From Thermoplasmata archaeon (GTDB lineage: Archaea; Thermoplasmatota; Thermoplasmata; Lutacidiplasmatales; UBA184), in NCBI GenBank assembly GCA_030037875.1, contig JASHPV010000139.1, forward strand, positions 1 through 30,397: a stretch of 30,397 bases of DNA, given 5' to 3'. Position numbers and translations under genes: made by a program. This document shows, piece after piece, positions 23,292-30,397 of this stretch. The notes beneath the pieces are model-generated. The model saw only the letters and a program-made list of their open reading frames with translations, did no database searches and was not told where the DNA came from. Every line of letters starts with the position of its first letter. Positions within the stretch are counted from its first letter, which is position 1.

Positions 23292-23854
23292 GCGTTGGTC
23301 AGGCGGCTCCCGCCGGGCCTCCCAGTCCCACCCCTGCCCCGGGGGCTCCCCGGTACGTTCGGTACCAGCCCCCCGGCGTCTCCGGAGCGCGTATTGCCGG
23401 CGCGGTCAGCTTGACGCTCCTCTACTTCGGCCTTGTCGGGATTCTACCGTACTACCTAGAGCAGTACGCGGCGAAGTACGGCCTCTCGGCGCCGATCGAG
23501 CCCGACTTTCTGTTGGTCGCGGGCGGGATCGTGGCCATCCTAGCGGGTCTCTCGGTCGCGTCGAAGCCGACGAGGGGCTGGGGACCGGTACGGGTGATGT
23601 CCGCCGGATTCGATCTGATCTACATTTTCTATCTGTTGCAGAACCCGGTGTACGCGACCACGATCCACGGATTCACGATCACGCTCACCTATTCCCGCAT
23701 CCTCGAGCTCTTCCTGATCCCACCGGCCATCGGGCTTCTGGCCGGCATCGTCACCTCGATCGGGGACATACGCCACCCGTGGGAGCGCATCCAGCTGCAG
23801 TTCCCCCCGAAGCGCTGGGTCCCGGCGAGTGGCGGCTACGGGCAACCGATTTGA
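23288..23854 (+). CDS. Polytopic membrane protein, unknown function
   Basis: The 188-residue protein has a Pro-rich N-terminus of about 30 residues and four predicted membrane helices: IAGAVSLTLLYFGLVGILPY, FLLVAGGIVAILAGLSVA, VMSAGFDLIYIFYLLQNPVY, and ILELFLIPPAIGLLAGIVTS. The C-terminus is short and Trp/Pro-containing. No catalytic motif is visible. It is coupled by ATGA overlap to the preceding anchored protein, so the two may form an envelope complex. Confidence 0.75.
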   Translation: MSVGQAAPAGPPSPTPAPGAPRYVRYQPPGVSGARIAGAVSLTLLYFGLVGILPYYLEQYAAKYGLSAPIEPDFLLVAGGIVAILAGLSVASKPTRGWGPVRVMSAGFDLIYIFYLLQNPVYATTIHGFTITLTYSRILELFLIPPAIGLLAGIVTSIGDIRHPWERIQLQFPPKRWVPASGGYGQPI

Positions 23855-23876
23855 CCTCGTGCGGGCCTGGGGCGGT

Positions 23877-24065
23877 ATGGCCACGTCGAAGCCCCGGGAA
23901 GATTCCCCCGACATTGCGGCAGAAGTTCAATCGCTTGCCAAGGACGTGGCGCGCGACGCGCTCGCCGCCGCTCGAATCAGCCTTCGGCTCGCGGAGCGGT
24001 TGGGACGCGAGGGGCTCGACTGGGCCGAGAAGACCGCTGACCGTGTCCTGAAAGACCGAAAGTAA
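23877..24065 (+). CDS. Small helical protein (62 aa), unknown
   Basis: Starting at ATG 23877, the product is almost all predicted amphipathic helix: DIAAEVQSLAKDVARDALAAA followed by ISLRLAERLGREGLDWAEK. It has no cysteine or hydrophobic span. It lies 22 bases after the membrane-protein gene and was probably transcribed with it. An upstream in-frame start at 23829 exists but lies inside the previous gene. Confidence 0.6.
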   Translation: MATSKPREDSPDIAAEVQSLAKDVARDALAAARISLRLAERLGREGLDWAEKTADRVLKDRK

Positions 24066-24069
24066 ACGT

Positions 24070-24086
24070 CCCGGGCCGCGCCCGGG
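24070..24086 (+). terminator. GC-rich hairpin before the 5S promoter
   Basis: CCCGGGC and GCCCGGG form a perfect 7-bp stem with a CGC loop, five bases after the preceding stop codon and just before the 5S TATA box. It may separate the two transcripts. No T-run follows. Confidence 0.35.
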
Positions 24087-24091
24087 AGAAG

Positions 24092-24100
24092 GTTAAATAC
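24092..24100 (+). promoter_or_regulatory. TATA box for 5S rRNA
   Basis: GTTAAATAC is centred about 26 bases before the mature 5S 5' end, a near-ideal archaeal promoter placement. Confidence 0.75.
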
Positions 24101-24120
24101 GACGCCCCCGCTCGCCCGGT

Positions 24121-24246
24121 TGGCCGACGGCCATAGCGGTGGGGCAACACCCGGTCTCATTCCGAACCCGGAAGTTAAGCCCACTGGCGATCCGCGCGGT
24201 ACTGAAGTACGCGAGTCTACGGGAAACGCGGAAAGCTGTCGGCCTC
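24121..24246 (+). rRNA. rrf: 5S ribosomal RNA
   Basis: The terminal helix GGCCGAC (24122-24128) pairs with GTCGGCC (24238-24244). Inside are the conserved loop segments CATTCCGAACCCGGAAGTTAAGC (split here: CATTCCGAAC, then CCGGAAGTTAAGC) and the 3' arm with CTACGGGAAACGCGG. Size is about 124 bases. No 16S or 23S sequence is adjacent, so this is a stand-alone 5S gene with its own promoter. Confidence 0.95.
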
Positions 24247-24293
24247 CACGCCGGATATTCTGAGGGCTCCCGCGTCGCCGGGTTCCCCGCAAG

Positions 24294-24303
24294 CGGTTAA
24301 ATC
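24294..24303 (+). promoter_or_regulatory. TATA box for endonuclease IV gene
   Basis: CGGTTAAATC is centred 27-28 bases before the ATG at 24327, predicting a leaderless mRNA. It repeats the GGTTAAAT sequence of the 5S promoter. Confidence 0.7.
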
Positions 24304-24326
24304 ACACCCCGGGGTCGGACCGGTTC

Positions 24327-25241
24327 ATGTGGTTGGGCGCGCACATCGGGATCGCCGAGGGGTTGCCCGAAGCCGTGGTCACCGGCCACGAGATCGGTTG
24401 CGAGGCGATCCAGATATTTTCCAAGAGCCCCCAGATGTGGGGCTCGGCTCCCATCGACCCGGCGGTGGCCCAAGCCTTCCAGGAAGCGGTCCGGCGGGAG
24501 GGGCTGCACAGCTGCGCTGTCCACCAGAGCTATCTCCCGAACCTCGCCTCGCCGAAGAAAGCGCTGCTGACCCGGTCGCGCAAGACGTTCGTGGACGAGC
24601 TTCGCCGCGCCGAGCAGCTCGCGGTTCCGGCGCTCATCTTCCACCCGGGGGCCCACATCGGCGAAGGCGTGGAGGCCGGACTCCGACGGATCGTCGAGAG
24701 CATCGATTGGGCCGTGGGCGAAACGCCGGGACTGGCGTGTCGGGCCCTGCTCGAGAACGCGGCGGGACAAGGCTCGACCCTGGGCTCGACGTTCGAGGAG
24801 CTGGCCTGGGTCCTCGACCACGTCGGCGACCGAAAGAGGGTCGGGGTGGCGATCGACACCTGCCATCTGTTCGCTTCCGGCGTCGACTTTCGAACCGACG
24901 AACAGTACGCCGCGATGATCGCACACCTCGACGCCACCGTGGGCCTGCGGGATGTCCTGGCGTTTCACCTGAACGATTCCAAGGGCCCGTTGGGAAGCAA
25001 GGTCGACCGTCACGAGAACATCGGCAAGGGAGGACTCGGCCTCGATGGATTCCGGGGGCTCGTGAACGATGCCCGGTGGGCCTCCACTCCCGGTTACCTC
25101 GAGACCCCCCTCGGAAGCGACGGCTACGGGGCGTACCAGCAGGACCTGAGAACCCTTCGGTCGCTCATCACCCGCGCCCCCCCGCGCGCACCGAAAGGTC
25201 GACGGACCGCGCCCCACCGGGTGCCCGCTTCGGCACCTTGA
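24327..25241 (+). CDS. nfo: Endonuclease IV (AP endonuclease)
   Basis: Endonuclease IV cuts DNA 5' to abasic sites in base excision repair. The TIM-barrel metal-site motifs are all present: GAHIGIAEGL, VHQSYLPNLAS, IFHPGAHIG, LLENAAGQG, GVAIDTCHLFASG, FHLNDSKGPLGSKVDRHENI, and the Glu in GYLETP. At 304 residues it is slightly longer than usual, owing to a basic Arg/Pro tail. The gene starts at ATG without leader from the GGTTAAAT box. The transketolase genes follow after 27 bases, with a weak TGATATGG element between. Confidence 0.95.
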   Translation: MWLGAHIGIAEGLPEAVVTGHEIGCEAIQIFSKSPQMWGSAPIDPAVAQAFQEAVRREGLHSCAVHQSYLPNLASPKKALLTRSRKTFVDELRRAEQLAVPALIFHPGAHIGEGVEAGLRRIVESIDWAVGETPGLACRALLENAAGQGSTLGSTFEELAWVLDHVGDRKRVGVAIDTCHLFASGVDFRTDEQYAAMIAHLDATVGLRDVLAFHLNDSKGPLGSKVDRHENIGKGGLGLDGFRGLVNDARWASTPGYLETPLGSDGYGAYQQDLRTLRSLITRAPPRAPKGRRTAPHRVPASAP

Positions 25242-25268
25242 TATGGGCCGCCGGGTGGAACGGCTCCG

Positions 25269-26111
25269 GTGAGCGAGTCCGGGGTCCCTCCGGCGACCGT
25301 CGCAGAACTCCAGACGGCCGCGCGCCAGATCCGTCAGGACGTCATCCGGATGACGTACCACGCCGGCAGCGGGCATCCGGGAGGAAACCTCTCGGTCGCG
25401 GACCTCATCACCGCGCTCGTGTTTCACGAGCTCCGGCTCGACCCCGAGCACCCCGACTGGCCCGACCGCGACCGGCTCGTGCTGTCCAAGGGCCACGCGG
25501 CCCCGGCCCTGTACTCCGCTCTGGCCCACCGGGGGTTCTTCGACCCGAGCAGCCTCCTCACGCTGCGGGAAATCGGAAGTCCCCTGCAAGGGATCGTGGA
25601 TCGTCGAAAGCTACCCGGCGTCGAAGCTTCTACCGGCGGACCCGGGCAGGGGCTGGGCATGGCCGTCGGGATCGCCCTCGACGCGCGGTTGGCGAAACGG
25701 CCGAGTCGCGTGTATGCGATCGTCGGCGACGGGGAGTGTGAATCGGGACTCACCTGGGAAGCGCTGCTGGCGGGAGGCCGGTACGGGCTCGATAACCTCG
25801 TCGTCTTCGTGGACCGGAACGACCCCGACCCGGACCGCGGGACGGGGAACAGGATGGGCCTCGAGCCTCTCGCCGACAAACTTCGGGCCTTCCGATACGA
25901 TACCCTGGAGATCGACGGCCACCAGTTTCCGGCGATCTTCGAGGGACTCGCGCGCGCTCGAGCGACGAAGGGTCGTCCCAGCGCGATCATCGCTCGAACG
26001 GTCAAGGGGAAGGGTGTCTCGTTCATGGAGAACCAAGACGCGTGGCATGCCCGGCCTCCGAACCGGGAAGAAGCGGAGCGCGCGTTGGCCGAGCTCGGCG
26101 GGAGGCCCTGA
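25269..26111 (+). CDS. Transketolase, N-terminal subunit
   Basis: This 280-residue half carries the thiamine diphosphate-binding fold. It shows YHAGSGHPGGNLSVADL, LSKGHAAPALYSALA, STGGPGQGLGMAVGIAL, and the ThDP motif GDGECESGLTWEA (from residue 153) continuing to NLVVFVDRN. HPG and the GHA His residues match the transketolase active site. In many archaea transketolase is split into two polypeptides, as here; the other half follows nine bases after the stop. The reaction moves a two-carbon unit between sugar phosphates. The GTG start is about 25 bases after a weak TATA-like TGATATGG. Confidence 0.95.
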   Translation: MSESGVPPATVAELQTAARQIRQDVIRMTYHAGSGHPGGNLSVADLITALVFHELRLDPEHPDWPDRDRLVLSKGHAAPALYSALAHRGFFDPSSLLTLREIGSPLQGIVDRRKLPGVEASTGGPGQGLGMAVGIALDARLAKRPSRVYAIVGDGECESGLTWEALLAGGRYGLDNLVVFVDRNDPDPDRGTGNRMGLEPLADKLRAFRYDTLEIDGHQFPAIFEGLARARATKGRPSAIIARTVKGKGVSFMENQDAWHARPPNREEAERALAELGGRP

Positions 26112-26120
26112 GCGAGGAGT

Positions 26121-27071
26121 ATGGTGGAGCGGAAGTCCGCGAGCCTGGCAGAGGCGTACAGTCAGGCTCTGGTAGAGCTCGGCGAGCGGGACCCCACCGT
26201 GGTCGCACTCGATGCGGACACCTCCGGCGCGAGAGCCGGTGCCGCGTTCGAGAAGCGATTCCCGGATCGATTCTGGGACCTCGGGATGATGGAATCGACC
26301 CTGATGACCATCGCGTCGGGACTCGCGCTCGGTGGGCGGACGGTTTATGCGAGCACGATCGCGGTGTTTGCGGCCGGCGCGGCGTACGACGCCGTTCGGC
26401 AATCGGTCTGCTACAATCGCGCGAACGTAAAGATCGTGGCGACCCACGGGGGCTTGCTGGTAGGGGGCGATGGCGCCACGCGCCAGATGCTGGAGGACAT
26501 CGCGTTGATGCGGAGCCTTCCCGGGATGACCGTCATCGTCCCGGGCGATGCGCCGACCGCCCGGACCGCCGTCCTCGACATCGCCTCGTTCGACGGCCCC
26601 GCCTACGTTCGGTTGACGAGGGAGAATCTGCCCGTTCTGACCGACGGTACCTTTACACTAGGCCACGCCGCGCAATTACGCGAGGGTTCGGACCTCACGA
26701 TCGTCGCGATCGGCGCGATGCTCGCCCGGGCCCTCGACGTGGCGGAGGAGCTTCACCAGGCGGGAGTAGAGGCCCGGGTGCTGGACTTCGCCAGCATCAA
26801 GCCGGCGGATGAGAAGACCCTCATCCAGGCCGCCCGGGACACCGGAGCGATCCTGACGATGGAGGAACACAACGTCCTGACCGGGCTGGGCACGTTGGTC
26901 GCGTCGGCGACGGCGACCACGCAGCCGGTACCGGTCCGTCAGGTCGGAGTGCCGGACCTGTTCGGAGAGAGCGGGGACCCCTGGAAGCTCCTCGATCATT
27001 ACGGCCTCTCGCAGAAGCACGCCCTCGACGAGGCCTGGGGCCTCCTCAAACTGCGGGGAAAGGTTTCGTAG
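26121..27071 (+). CDS. Transketolase, C-terminal subunit
   Basis: The 316-residue partner contains the pyrimidine-binding domain and the C-terminal domain of transketolase. It has FWDLGMMESTLMTIASGLAL (the Glu that activates ThDP), KIVATHGGLLVGGDGATRQM, MRSLPGMTVIVPGDA, and a Rossmann-like end with DLTIVAIGAMLARALDVAEEL. GAILTMEEHNVLTGLG follows. GAGGAG upstream of ATG 26121 is a clear ribosome binding site. It should form the active enzyme with the product of 25269-26111. Confidence 0.95.
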   Translation: MVERKSASLAEAYSQALVELGERDPTVVALDADTSGARAGAAFEKRFPDRFWDLGMMESTLMTIASGLALGGRTVYASTIAVFAAGAAYDAVRQSVCYNRANVKIVATHGGLLVGGDGATRQMLEDIALMRSLPGMTVIVPGDAPTARTAVLDIASFDGPAYVRLTRENLPVLTDGTFTLGHAAQLREGSDLTIVAIGAMLARALDVAEELHQAGVEARVLDFASIKPADEKTLIQAARDTGAILTMEEHNVLTGLGTLVASATATTQPVPVRQVGVPDLFGESGDPWKLLDHYGLSQKHALDEAWGLLKLRGKVS

Positions 27072-27108
27072 TGCGAGAGTCCTGGGGGCCGGGGCTGTCG
27101 GAGGCCGG

Positions 27109-27780
27109 ATGAAGCTCTTCCTCGATACCGCGAACCTGGACGAGATCCGCACGATGTGGGAGACCGGGATTCTCGACGGAGTCACCACCAACCCCAGTCT
27201 CGTGGCGAAAGAGGGCCGGGTCTTCGAGGACGTCCTGAAGGAGATCTGTGGGCTGGGCGTACCGTCCGTTTCCGCCGAGGTGGTCGCCACGGACAAGGAA
27301 GGAATGCTGAAGGAAGGCCGGTACCTGGCCGCCCTCCACCCCGCGATCTACGTCAAGTGTCCGATGACGCCCGCCGGTCTCTCGGCGACCAAGGTTCTCG
27401 CGGGGGAGGGAATCCGCGTCAACATGACCCTCGTCTTCTCGGCGAACCAGGCGCTGCTCGCCGCCAAGGTGGGGGCCACGTACGTGAGCCCGTTCGTCGG
27501 TCGGCTCGACGACCATGGGGAGGACGGGATGGCGCTGATCCGGGACATCGTGCAGATCTACCGGAACTATCGCTTCCCCACGCAGGTGCTGGCCGCCAGC
27601 ATCCGCCACCCGGTCCACGTCCTGGACGCGGCCAAAGCGGGGGCCGACATCGCGACGCTTCCATATTCGGTGATGGAGAAACTGGCCCATCACCCACTCA
27701 CCGATATCGGCCTGGCCCGGTTCCTGAAGGACTGGGAGAAAGTACCCAAGGCCGTGCGCGTTCCGCCGTCGGACCGGTGA
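27109..27780 (+). CDS. tal: Transaldolase (TalC/fructose-6-phosphate aldolase-like)
   Basis: This 223-residue TIM-barrel enzyme moves a three-carbon dihydroxyacetone unit between sugar phosphates. It starts MKLFLDTANLDEI, shows DGVTTNPSLVAKEG, the Schiff-base Lys83 in YVKCPMTPAG, VNMTLVFSANQALLAAK, YVSPFVGRLDD and VLAASIRHP. The short form is the one usual in archaea and also includes fructose-6-phosphate aldolases. The rpiA and transketolase genes in the window favour transaldolase. Its stop overlaps the DUF357 start (GTGA). Confidence 0.94.
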   Translation: MKLFLDTANLDEIRTMWETGILDGVTTNPSLVAKEGRVFEDVLKEICGLGVPSVSAEVVATDKEGMLKEGRYLAALHPAIYVKCPMTPAGLSATKVLAGEGIRVNMTLVFSANQALLAAKVGATYVSPFVGRLDDHGEDGMALIRDIVQIYRNYRFPTQVLAASIRHPVHVLDAAKAGADIATLPYSVMEKLAHHPLTDIGLARFLKDWEKVPKAVRVPPSDR

Positions 27781-28061
27781 CGTCGACGGAGCTTCTGGAC
27801 AAGTACCTGCGCCTGACGACCGAGGCGCTCGCACGCGTGAAGCCCTCGGTGCCGAGCCGGTCATTTCTTCAAGGCGCCGCGCAGGATTTTCTCTCGATGG
27901 CCCGCGCCTATCTCGCCGATGCCCAACACTTCAAAGAGCGAGGGGACCTCGAGCGGGCGCTGGCGGCCGCCAGCTACGCCCACGGCTGGCTCGACGCCGG
28001 CGTTCGTCTCGGATTGCTGGACGGAGGGGAGGACGATGCCCGGTTCACGCTCTTCCAGTGA
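27777..28061 (+). CDS. DUF357 family protein
   Basis: This 94-residue helical protein matches the archaeal DUF357 family: LLDKYLRLTTEALARVKPSV, FLSMARAYLADAQHFKERGD, and the signature YAHGWLDAGVRLGLLD. The family is found mainly in archaea and has no established function that I know of. It starts with GTG overlapping the transaldolase stop, and the translin gene begins 26 bases before its own stop. This tight overlap makes a joint role with translin plausible. Confidence 0.88.
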   Translation: MTSTELLDKYLRLTTEALARVKPSVPSRSFLQGAAQDFLSMARAYLADAQHFKERGDLERALAAASYAHGWLDAGVRLGLLDGGEDDARFTLFQ

Positions 28062-28695
28062 TCGTCGGAAGGCGGCGCCGGCCCCGGCGATCTCCGAGAA
28101 AACGCTCGTCGAGATCGAGACCCATCTCCAACGTCGCGAGGCCCGCCGGGACGAGCTGATCGAACGGGCCCGGCAGCTGCGCCGACAATCTCAGTTCGTG
28201 ATGCACCAGCTCCATCAGGGCCGGCGCCTGGAGGAAGCGATCCAGGACGTCCGGAAGGGGGCTCGGGAGATCACGGAGACGCTCCGAGAAGAAGCGGGCG
28301 TGGATGCCGGCCCCGTGCTCGCCGCCCTGCAGGAATGCGTCGAGGCCACGTTGCTGGACGCGACGTACCAGGGAGGGGAGTTTCCGGGGCCGGCCGACAT
28401 CGGGGTGGAGCCCGAGCCGTACCTGCTCGGCCTGGGCGACCTGGTGGGAGAGCTTCGGCGGCGAGTGCTCCAGGAGCTATCGGAAGGCGACCTGGCCGAA
28501 GCGGAACGATTGCTCGCATTGATGGAAGAGCTTACCCGAGCCCTCATGCGGTTCGAAGCGCCACGCGCCATCGTGTCCCTGAAACCCAAACAGGACACTG
28601 CACGCGCGCTCGTCGAACGGACCCGGGGGGACCTGACCCTGGCCCGGCTCCTCGCGCGGGCCCAGCTCCCGCCGTCGACTCCGGAGGACGAATGA
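28036..28695 (+). CDS. Translin family protein
   Basis: The 219-residue all-helical protein resembles archaeal translin/TRAX homologues: ISEKTLVEIETHLQRREARR, RQSQFVMHQLHQGRRLEEA, ATLLDATYQGGEFPGP, and PYLLGLGDLVGELRRRVLQ. Translins form ring- or barrel-shaped octamers that bind single-stranded nucleic acids and, with TRAX-like subunits, act as RNases. I could not assign catalytic carboxylates with confidence. ATG 28036 lies inside the DUF357 gene; the stop overlaps the ATG of the next gene. This places it in the middle of a four-gene coupled run. Confidence 0.85.
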   Translation: MPGSRSSSDRRKAAPAPAISEKTLVEIETHLQRREARRDELIERARQLRRQSQFVMHQLHQGRRLEEAIQDVRKGAREITETLREEAGVDAGPVLAALQECVEATLLDATYQGGEFPGPADIGVEPEPYLLGLGDLVGELRRRVLQELSEGDLAEAERLLALMEELTRALMRFEAPRAIVSLKPKQDTARALVERTRGDLTLARLLARAQLPPSTPEDE

Positions 28696-29483
28696 GCGGC
28701 GCGCATCGGGTCGTGGGGCTGATTGGAGGGTCGGGCGTCTACGACCCCGGACTGTTCACGCCCACGGCGACCCACAAGGTGTCGACCCCGTGGGGGCCTC
28801 CCTCGGCAGCCATCCAAGAGGGACAAGTGGGCGCCCTACGGGTGTTCTTCCTTCCGCGTCACGGACCGGGGCATTCCATCCCGGCGCATCGGGTCAACTA
28901 TCGGGCGAACATCGACGCCTTGGCCCAGCTCGGCGTCGACACGGTCCTCTCGGTCAGCTCGGTGGGTTCCCTCCAGCACGAGCTCAAACCCGGGGACTTC
29001 GTGCTCCCGACTCAGTTCGTCGATTTCACGAAACAACGACCCACGACGTTCTACGATGGCGGGAAGACGTACCATATCTCGATGGCCGACCCCTTCTGCC
29101 CTCAGGTACTGTCCGAGGCCGTGACGGCGGGGCAGAGCATCGGGACCCAGTTCCACCAAGGCAAGACCTACGTGTGCGTCGAGGGACCTCGTTTCTCCAC
29201 CCGGGCGGAATCGCGATTCTTCCGGGGGTTCGCGGACATCATCGGCATGACCCTCGTCCCCGAGGTCACCCTGGCCCGGGAGCGGGCGCTCTGCTACGGC
29301 TTGCTCGCGATGGTGACCGACTACGACGTCTGGGCGGACCATCCCGTCGAGGCGCACGAGATCGTCCGCGTCATGCACGCGAACGTGGCGCGCATGCAGA
29401 ACGTCGTGGGCGCCCTGCTGCCCCGCTTGGATGCGCCCCGAACGTGCGAGTGCTCGCACGCGCTGGACGCGGCCGGTGTATGA
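28692..29483 (+). CDS. S-methyl-5'-thioadenosine phosphorylase family protein
   Basis: The 263-residue purine nucleoside phosphorylase fold shows GLIGGSGVYDPGLF, FLPRHGPGHSIPAHRVNYRA split in two, VSSVGSLQHELKPGDFV, YVCVEGPRFSTRAES, IIGMTLVPEVTLARE and MVTDYDVWADHPV. The family splits methylthioadenosine (or methylthioinosine, or guanosine) with phosphate. Archaeal members vary in base preference, so adenine specificity is not certain. It ends in CECSHALDAA, with two close cysteines. ATG 28692 overlaps the translin stop. It converges with rpoK. Confidence 0.92.
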   Translation: MSGAHRVVGLIGGSGVYDPGLFTPTATHKVSTPWGPPSAAIQEGQVGALRVFFLPRHGPGHSIPAHRVNYRANIDALAQLGVDTVLSVSSVGSLQHELKPGDFVLPTQFVDFTKQRPTTFYDGGKTYHISMADPFCPQVLSEAVTAGQSIGTQFHQGKTYVCVEGPRFSTRAESRFFRGFADIIGMTLVPEVTLARERALCYGLLAMVTDYDVWADHPVEAHEIVRVMHANVARMQNVVGALLPRLDAPRTCECSHALDAAGV

Positions 29484-29499
29484 GACCGCACCCGGCCGC

Positions 29500-29745
29500 T
29501 TAGTCTTCCTTCGGGGTTCGGCGGACCGTGATCGGGATCACGCCGGCGCCGAACTCGAGCTCTGCGATCTCCACCGGGTCGATCAGTCCCGATGGCGTCT
29601 CGACCAGCAAGGGCGCCCCCAGGGAGATCTGGAGGGCCCGGGCGCCGAGAATCCGGGCCCGTTCGAACCGGGTGAAATCTTCCGAGCGGATCTGCGGACC
29701 CGCCGCTCGTCCACGACCACCGGTATGGGACGTGGACGGAGCCAT
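29500..29745 (-). CDS. rpoK: RNA polymerase subunit K (Rpo6)
   Basis: The 81-residue protein is the archaeal counterpart of eukaryotic Rpb6 and bacterial omega, which helps assemble and stabilise RNA polymerase. Diagnostic sequence is FTRFERARILGARALQIS, then GAPLLVE, SGLIDPVEIAELEF and GVIPITVRRTP. A variable, Gly/Arg-rich N-terminus of about 25 residues precedes it. ATG 29745 was preferred over an in-frame TTG at 29760, as the TATA box predicts a start near 29762 with a short leader. Confidence 0.96.
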   Translation of the reverse strand: MAPSTSHTGGRGRAAGPQIRSEDFTRFERARILGARALQISLGAPLLVETPSGLIDPVEIAELEFGAGVIPITVRRTPKED

Positions 29746-29784
29746 TGTCGCAAAAGCCAAGGGGAGCGGCCAGTTAAGGGTCGC

Positions 29785-29793
29785 TATATACCT
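29785..29793 (-). promoter_or_regulatory. TATA box for rpoK
   Basis: GGTATATAG on the minus strand lies about 43 bases before the rpoK ATG at 29745 and predicts a leader of about 17 bases. Confidence 0.65.
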
Positions 29794-29885
29794 TTTGCCG
29801 GGCCGGGGAACTCGGTGGGGAAGCGTCGTTCCGGTCGCGCGTTACTTCTGAGCTCCGGGGCGGGGAATGACGCGCCGAGCCCCGC

Positions 29886-30397
29886 TCAGTCCCCGGTGAC
29901 ATCCTCGAGGAACTCGGAGAGCTGCCCCAGGAACTCCCGGGGTTGCTCGAGCACCGGGTAATGACTGCTCCGGGGCAGGATCCGGAGATGGGCCGTCCGG
30001 ATCCGGTTCGCCATATCGATCGACGCGTCCAGGAGGTAATCGTAACGACCGACCAGGACGAGCATCGGAAGGAAAATCTTCGAGTAGTATCTCCGGCCGT
30101 CCCACCGGGAGATCGTACCGTCCACGACGAACTCGTCCCCGGTCCGGGTGAGCATCGCCCGATAGACCTCCTCGCTCAGCTTGGTGGCCCGGAGGTCCGG
30201 AGGAGGGGACGCGGAGAAGCGCTCCGAAAAGGGCGCCATGATCCGAGCCGCCAGGTCGCGGTACTCCTTGCTCTTGAAATCGCCGGCCTTGGAGAGCTCG
30301 CGCAATCGCAGGCGGAGGACCGGCGAGGTGTGCTCGAGGACGTACTTGAGCGCCGCGCGGAGGTCCGCGGCGCCGCCCGCCGTCGCGCACATGAGGA
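29886..30397 (-). CDS. Alpha/beta hydrolase, proline iminopeptidase-like, 5' end outside window
   Basis: The frame stays open to the window edge, so about the C-terminal 170 residues are seen. The cap region (SKEYRDLAARIMAPFSERF, then LSEEVYRAMLTRTGDEFVVD) and the segment GTISRWDGRRYYSKIFLPML resemble proline iminopeptidases. The catalytic Asp is probably in LVGRYDYLL and the catalytic His in RSSHYPVLEQP. The nucleophile Ser is beyond the edge. The ATG at 30392 is therefore probably internal. It could also be another small hydrolase, such as an esterase or epoxide hydrolase. Confidence 0.85.
   Translation of the reverse strand, partial: LMCATAGGAADLRAALKYVLEHTSPVLRLRLRELSKAGDFKSKEYRDLAARIMAPFSERFSASPPPDLRATKLSEEVYRAMLTRTGDEFVVDGTISRWDGRRYYSKIFLPMLVLVGRYDYLLDASIDMANRIRTAHLRILPRSSHYPVLEQPREFLGQLSEFLEDVTGD

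Noticed and set aside
24000..24330. A full ribosomal RNA operon around 5S
   Set aside because: The flanking bases are coding or short spacers with no 16S or 23S sequence.
24297..25589. A 430-codon minus-strand frame opposite endonuclease IV
   Set aside because: It is antisense to a gene with all endonuclease IV metal-site motifs and a TATA box, and runs across two genes.
1..30397. CRISPR array or insertion sequence
   Set aside because: I saw no regularly spaced direct repeats and no transposase or terminal inverted repeats on reading the window.

Overview
The window looks like a high-GC archaeal chromosome segment, most likely from Thermoplasmatota (inference). The sequence shows archaeal ribosomal protein eS1 (S3Ae), RNA polymerase subunit K, archaeal-type UMP kinase, a DUF357 protein, a translin homologue, split transketolase, two intron-bearing tRNAs, TATA-box promoters with short or absent leaders, and a lone 5S rRNA gene with no 16S or 23S beside it. 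Unlinked rRNA genes and a long-LID adenylate kinase are known in Thermoplasma relatives. A PaaA-like diiron oxygenase homologue hints at contact with oxygen. I see no insertion sequence, phage gene or CRISPR array.

Layout. 1-1140: the end of a TolB-like/TPR protein cut by the window edge. 1160-2039 (-): intron-containing tRNA-Met downstream of rps3ae. 2171-6032 (+): a MoxR/Mg-chelatase-like AAA+ ATPase, its overlapping VWA partner and a small helical protein. 6102-7385 (+): an arginine deiminase-family enzyme. 7393-15167 (-): a type IV pilus/Tad-like assembly cluster (membrane-anchored pilin-like protein, ATPase, platform protein, platform protein, second ATPase), followed on the same strand by an orphan DNA methyltransferase and a small unknown protein. 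15321-15944 (+): a tandem ACT protein and tRNA-Gly(CCC). 16000-18293 (-): PHP-family phosphoesterase, intron-containing tRNA-Tyr, adenylate kinase and UMP kinase. 18397-20852 (+): ribose-5-phosphate isomerase, enoyl-CoA hydratase and a PaaA-like protein. 20855-21916 (-): mevalonate-phosphate decarboxylase family. 21979-24065 (+): hotdog thioesterase, two membrane proteins and a small helical protein. 24121-24246: 5S rRNA. 24327-29483 (+): endonuclease IV, both transketolase halves, transaldolase, DUF357, translin and an MTA phosphorylase-family enzyme, most of them overlapping or a few bases apart. 29500-29745 (-): rpoK. 29886-30397 (-): an alpha/beta hydrolase cut by the window edge.

How the genes work together. 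rpiA, the transketolase pair and transaldolase supply most of the non-oxidative pentose phosphate route, next to nucleotide genes (UMP kinase, adenylate kinase, MTA phosphorylase). The decarboxylase belongs to isoprenoid lipid synthesis. The AAA+/VWA pair is the classic MoxR-type chaperone arrangement.

Most notable. (1) The pilus-like cluster encodes two complete secretion ATPases and two platform proteins in one run. (2) Three genes (arginine deiminase family, DNA methyltransferase, ACT protein) carry clearly conserved N-terminal sequence upstream of their first ATG/GTG/TTG, with no canonical start codon available, which suggests near-cognate initiation or sequence errors. (3) A perfect hairpin covers the apparent ribosome binding site of the deiminase gene. 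(4) A PaaA-like oxygenase subunit sits beside an enoyl-CoA hydratase without the other Paa subunits.
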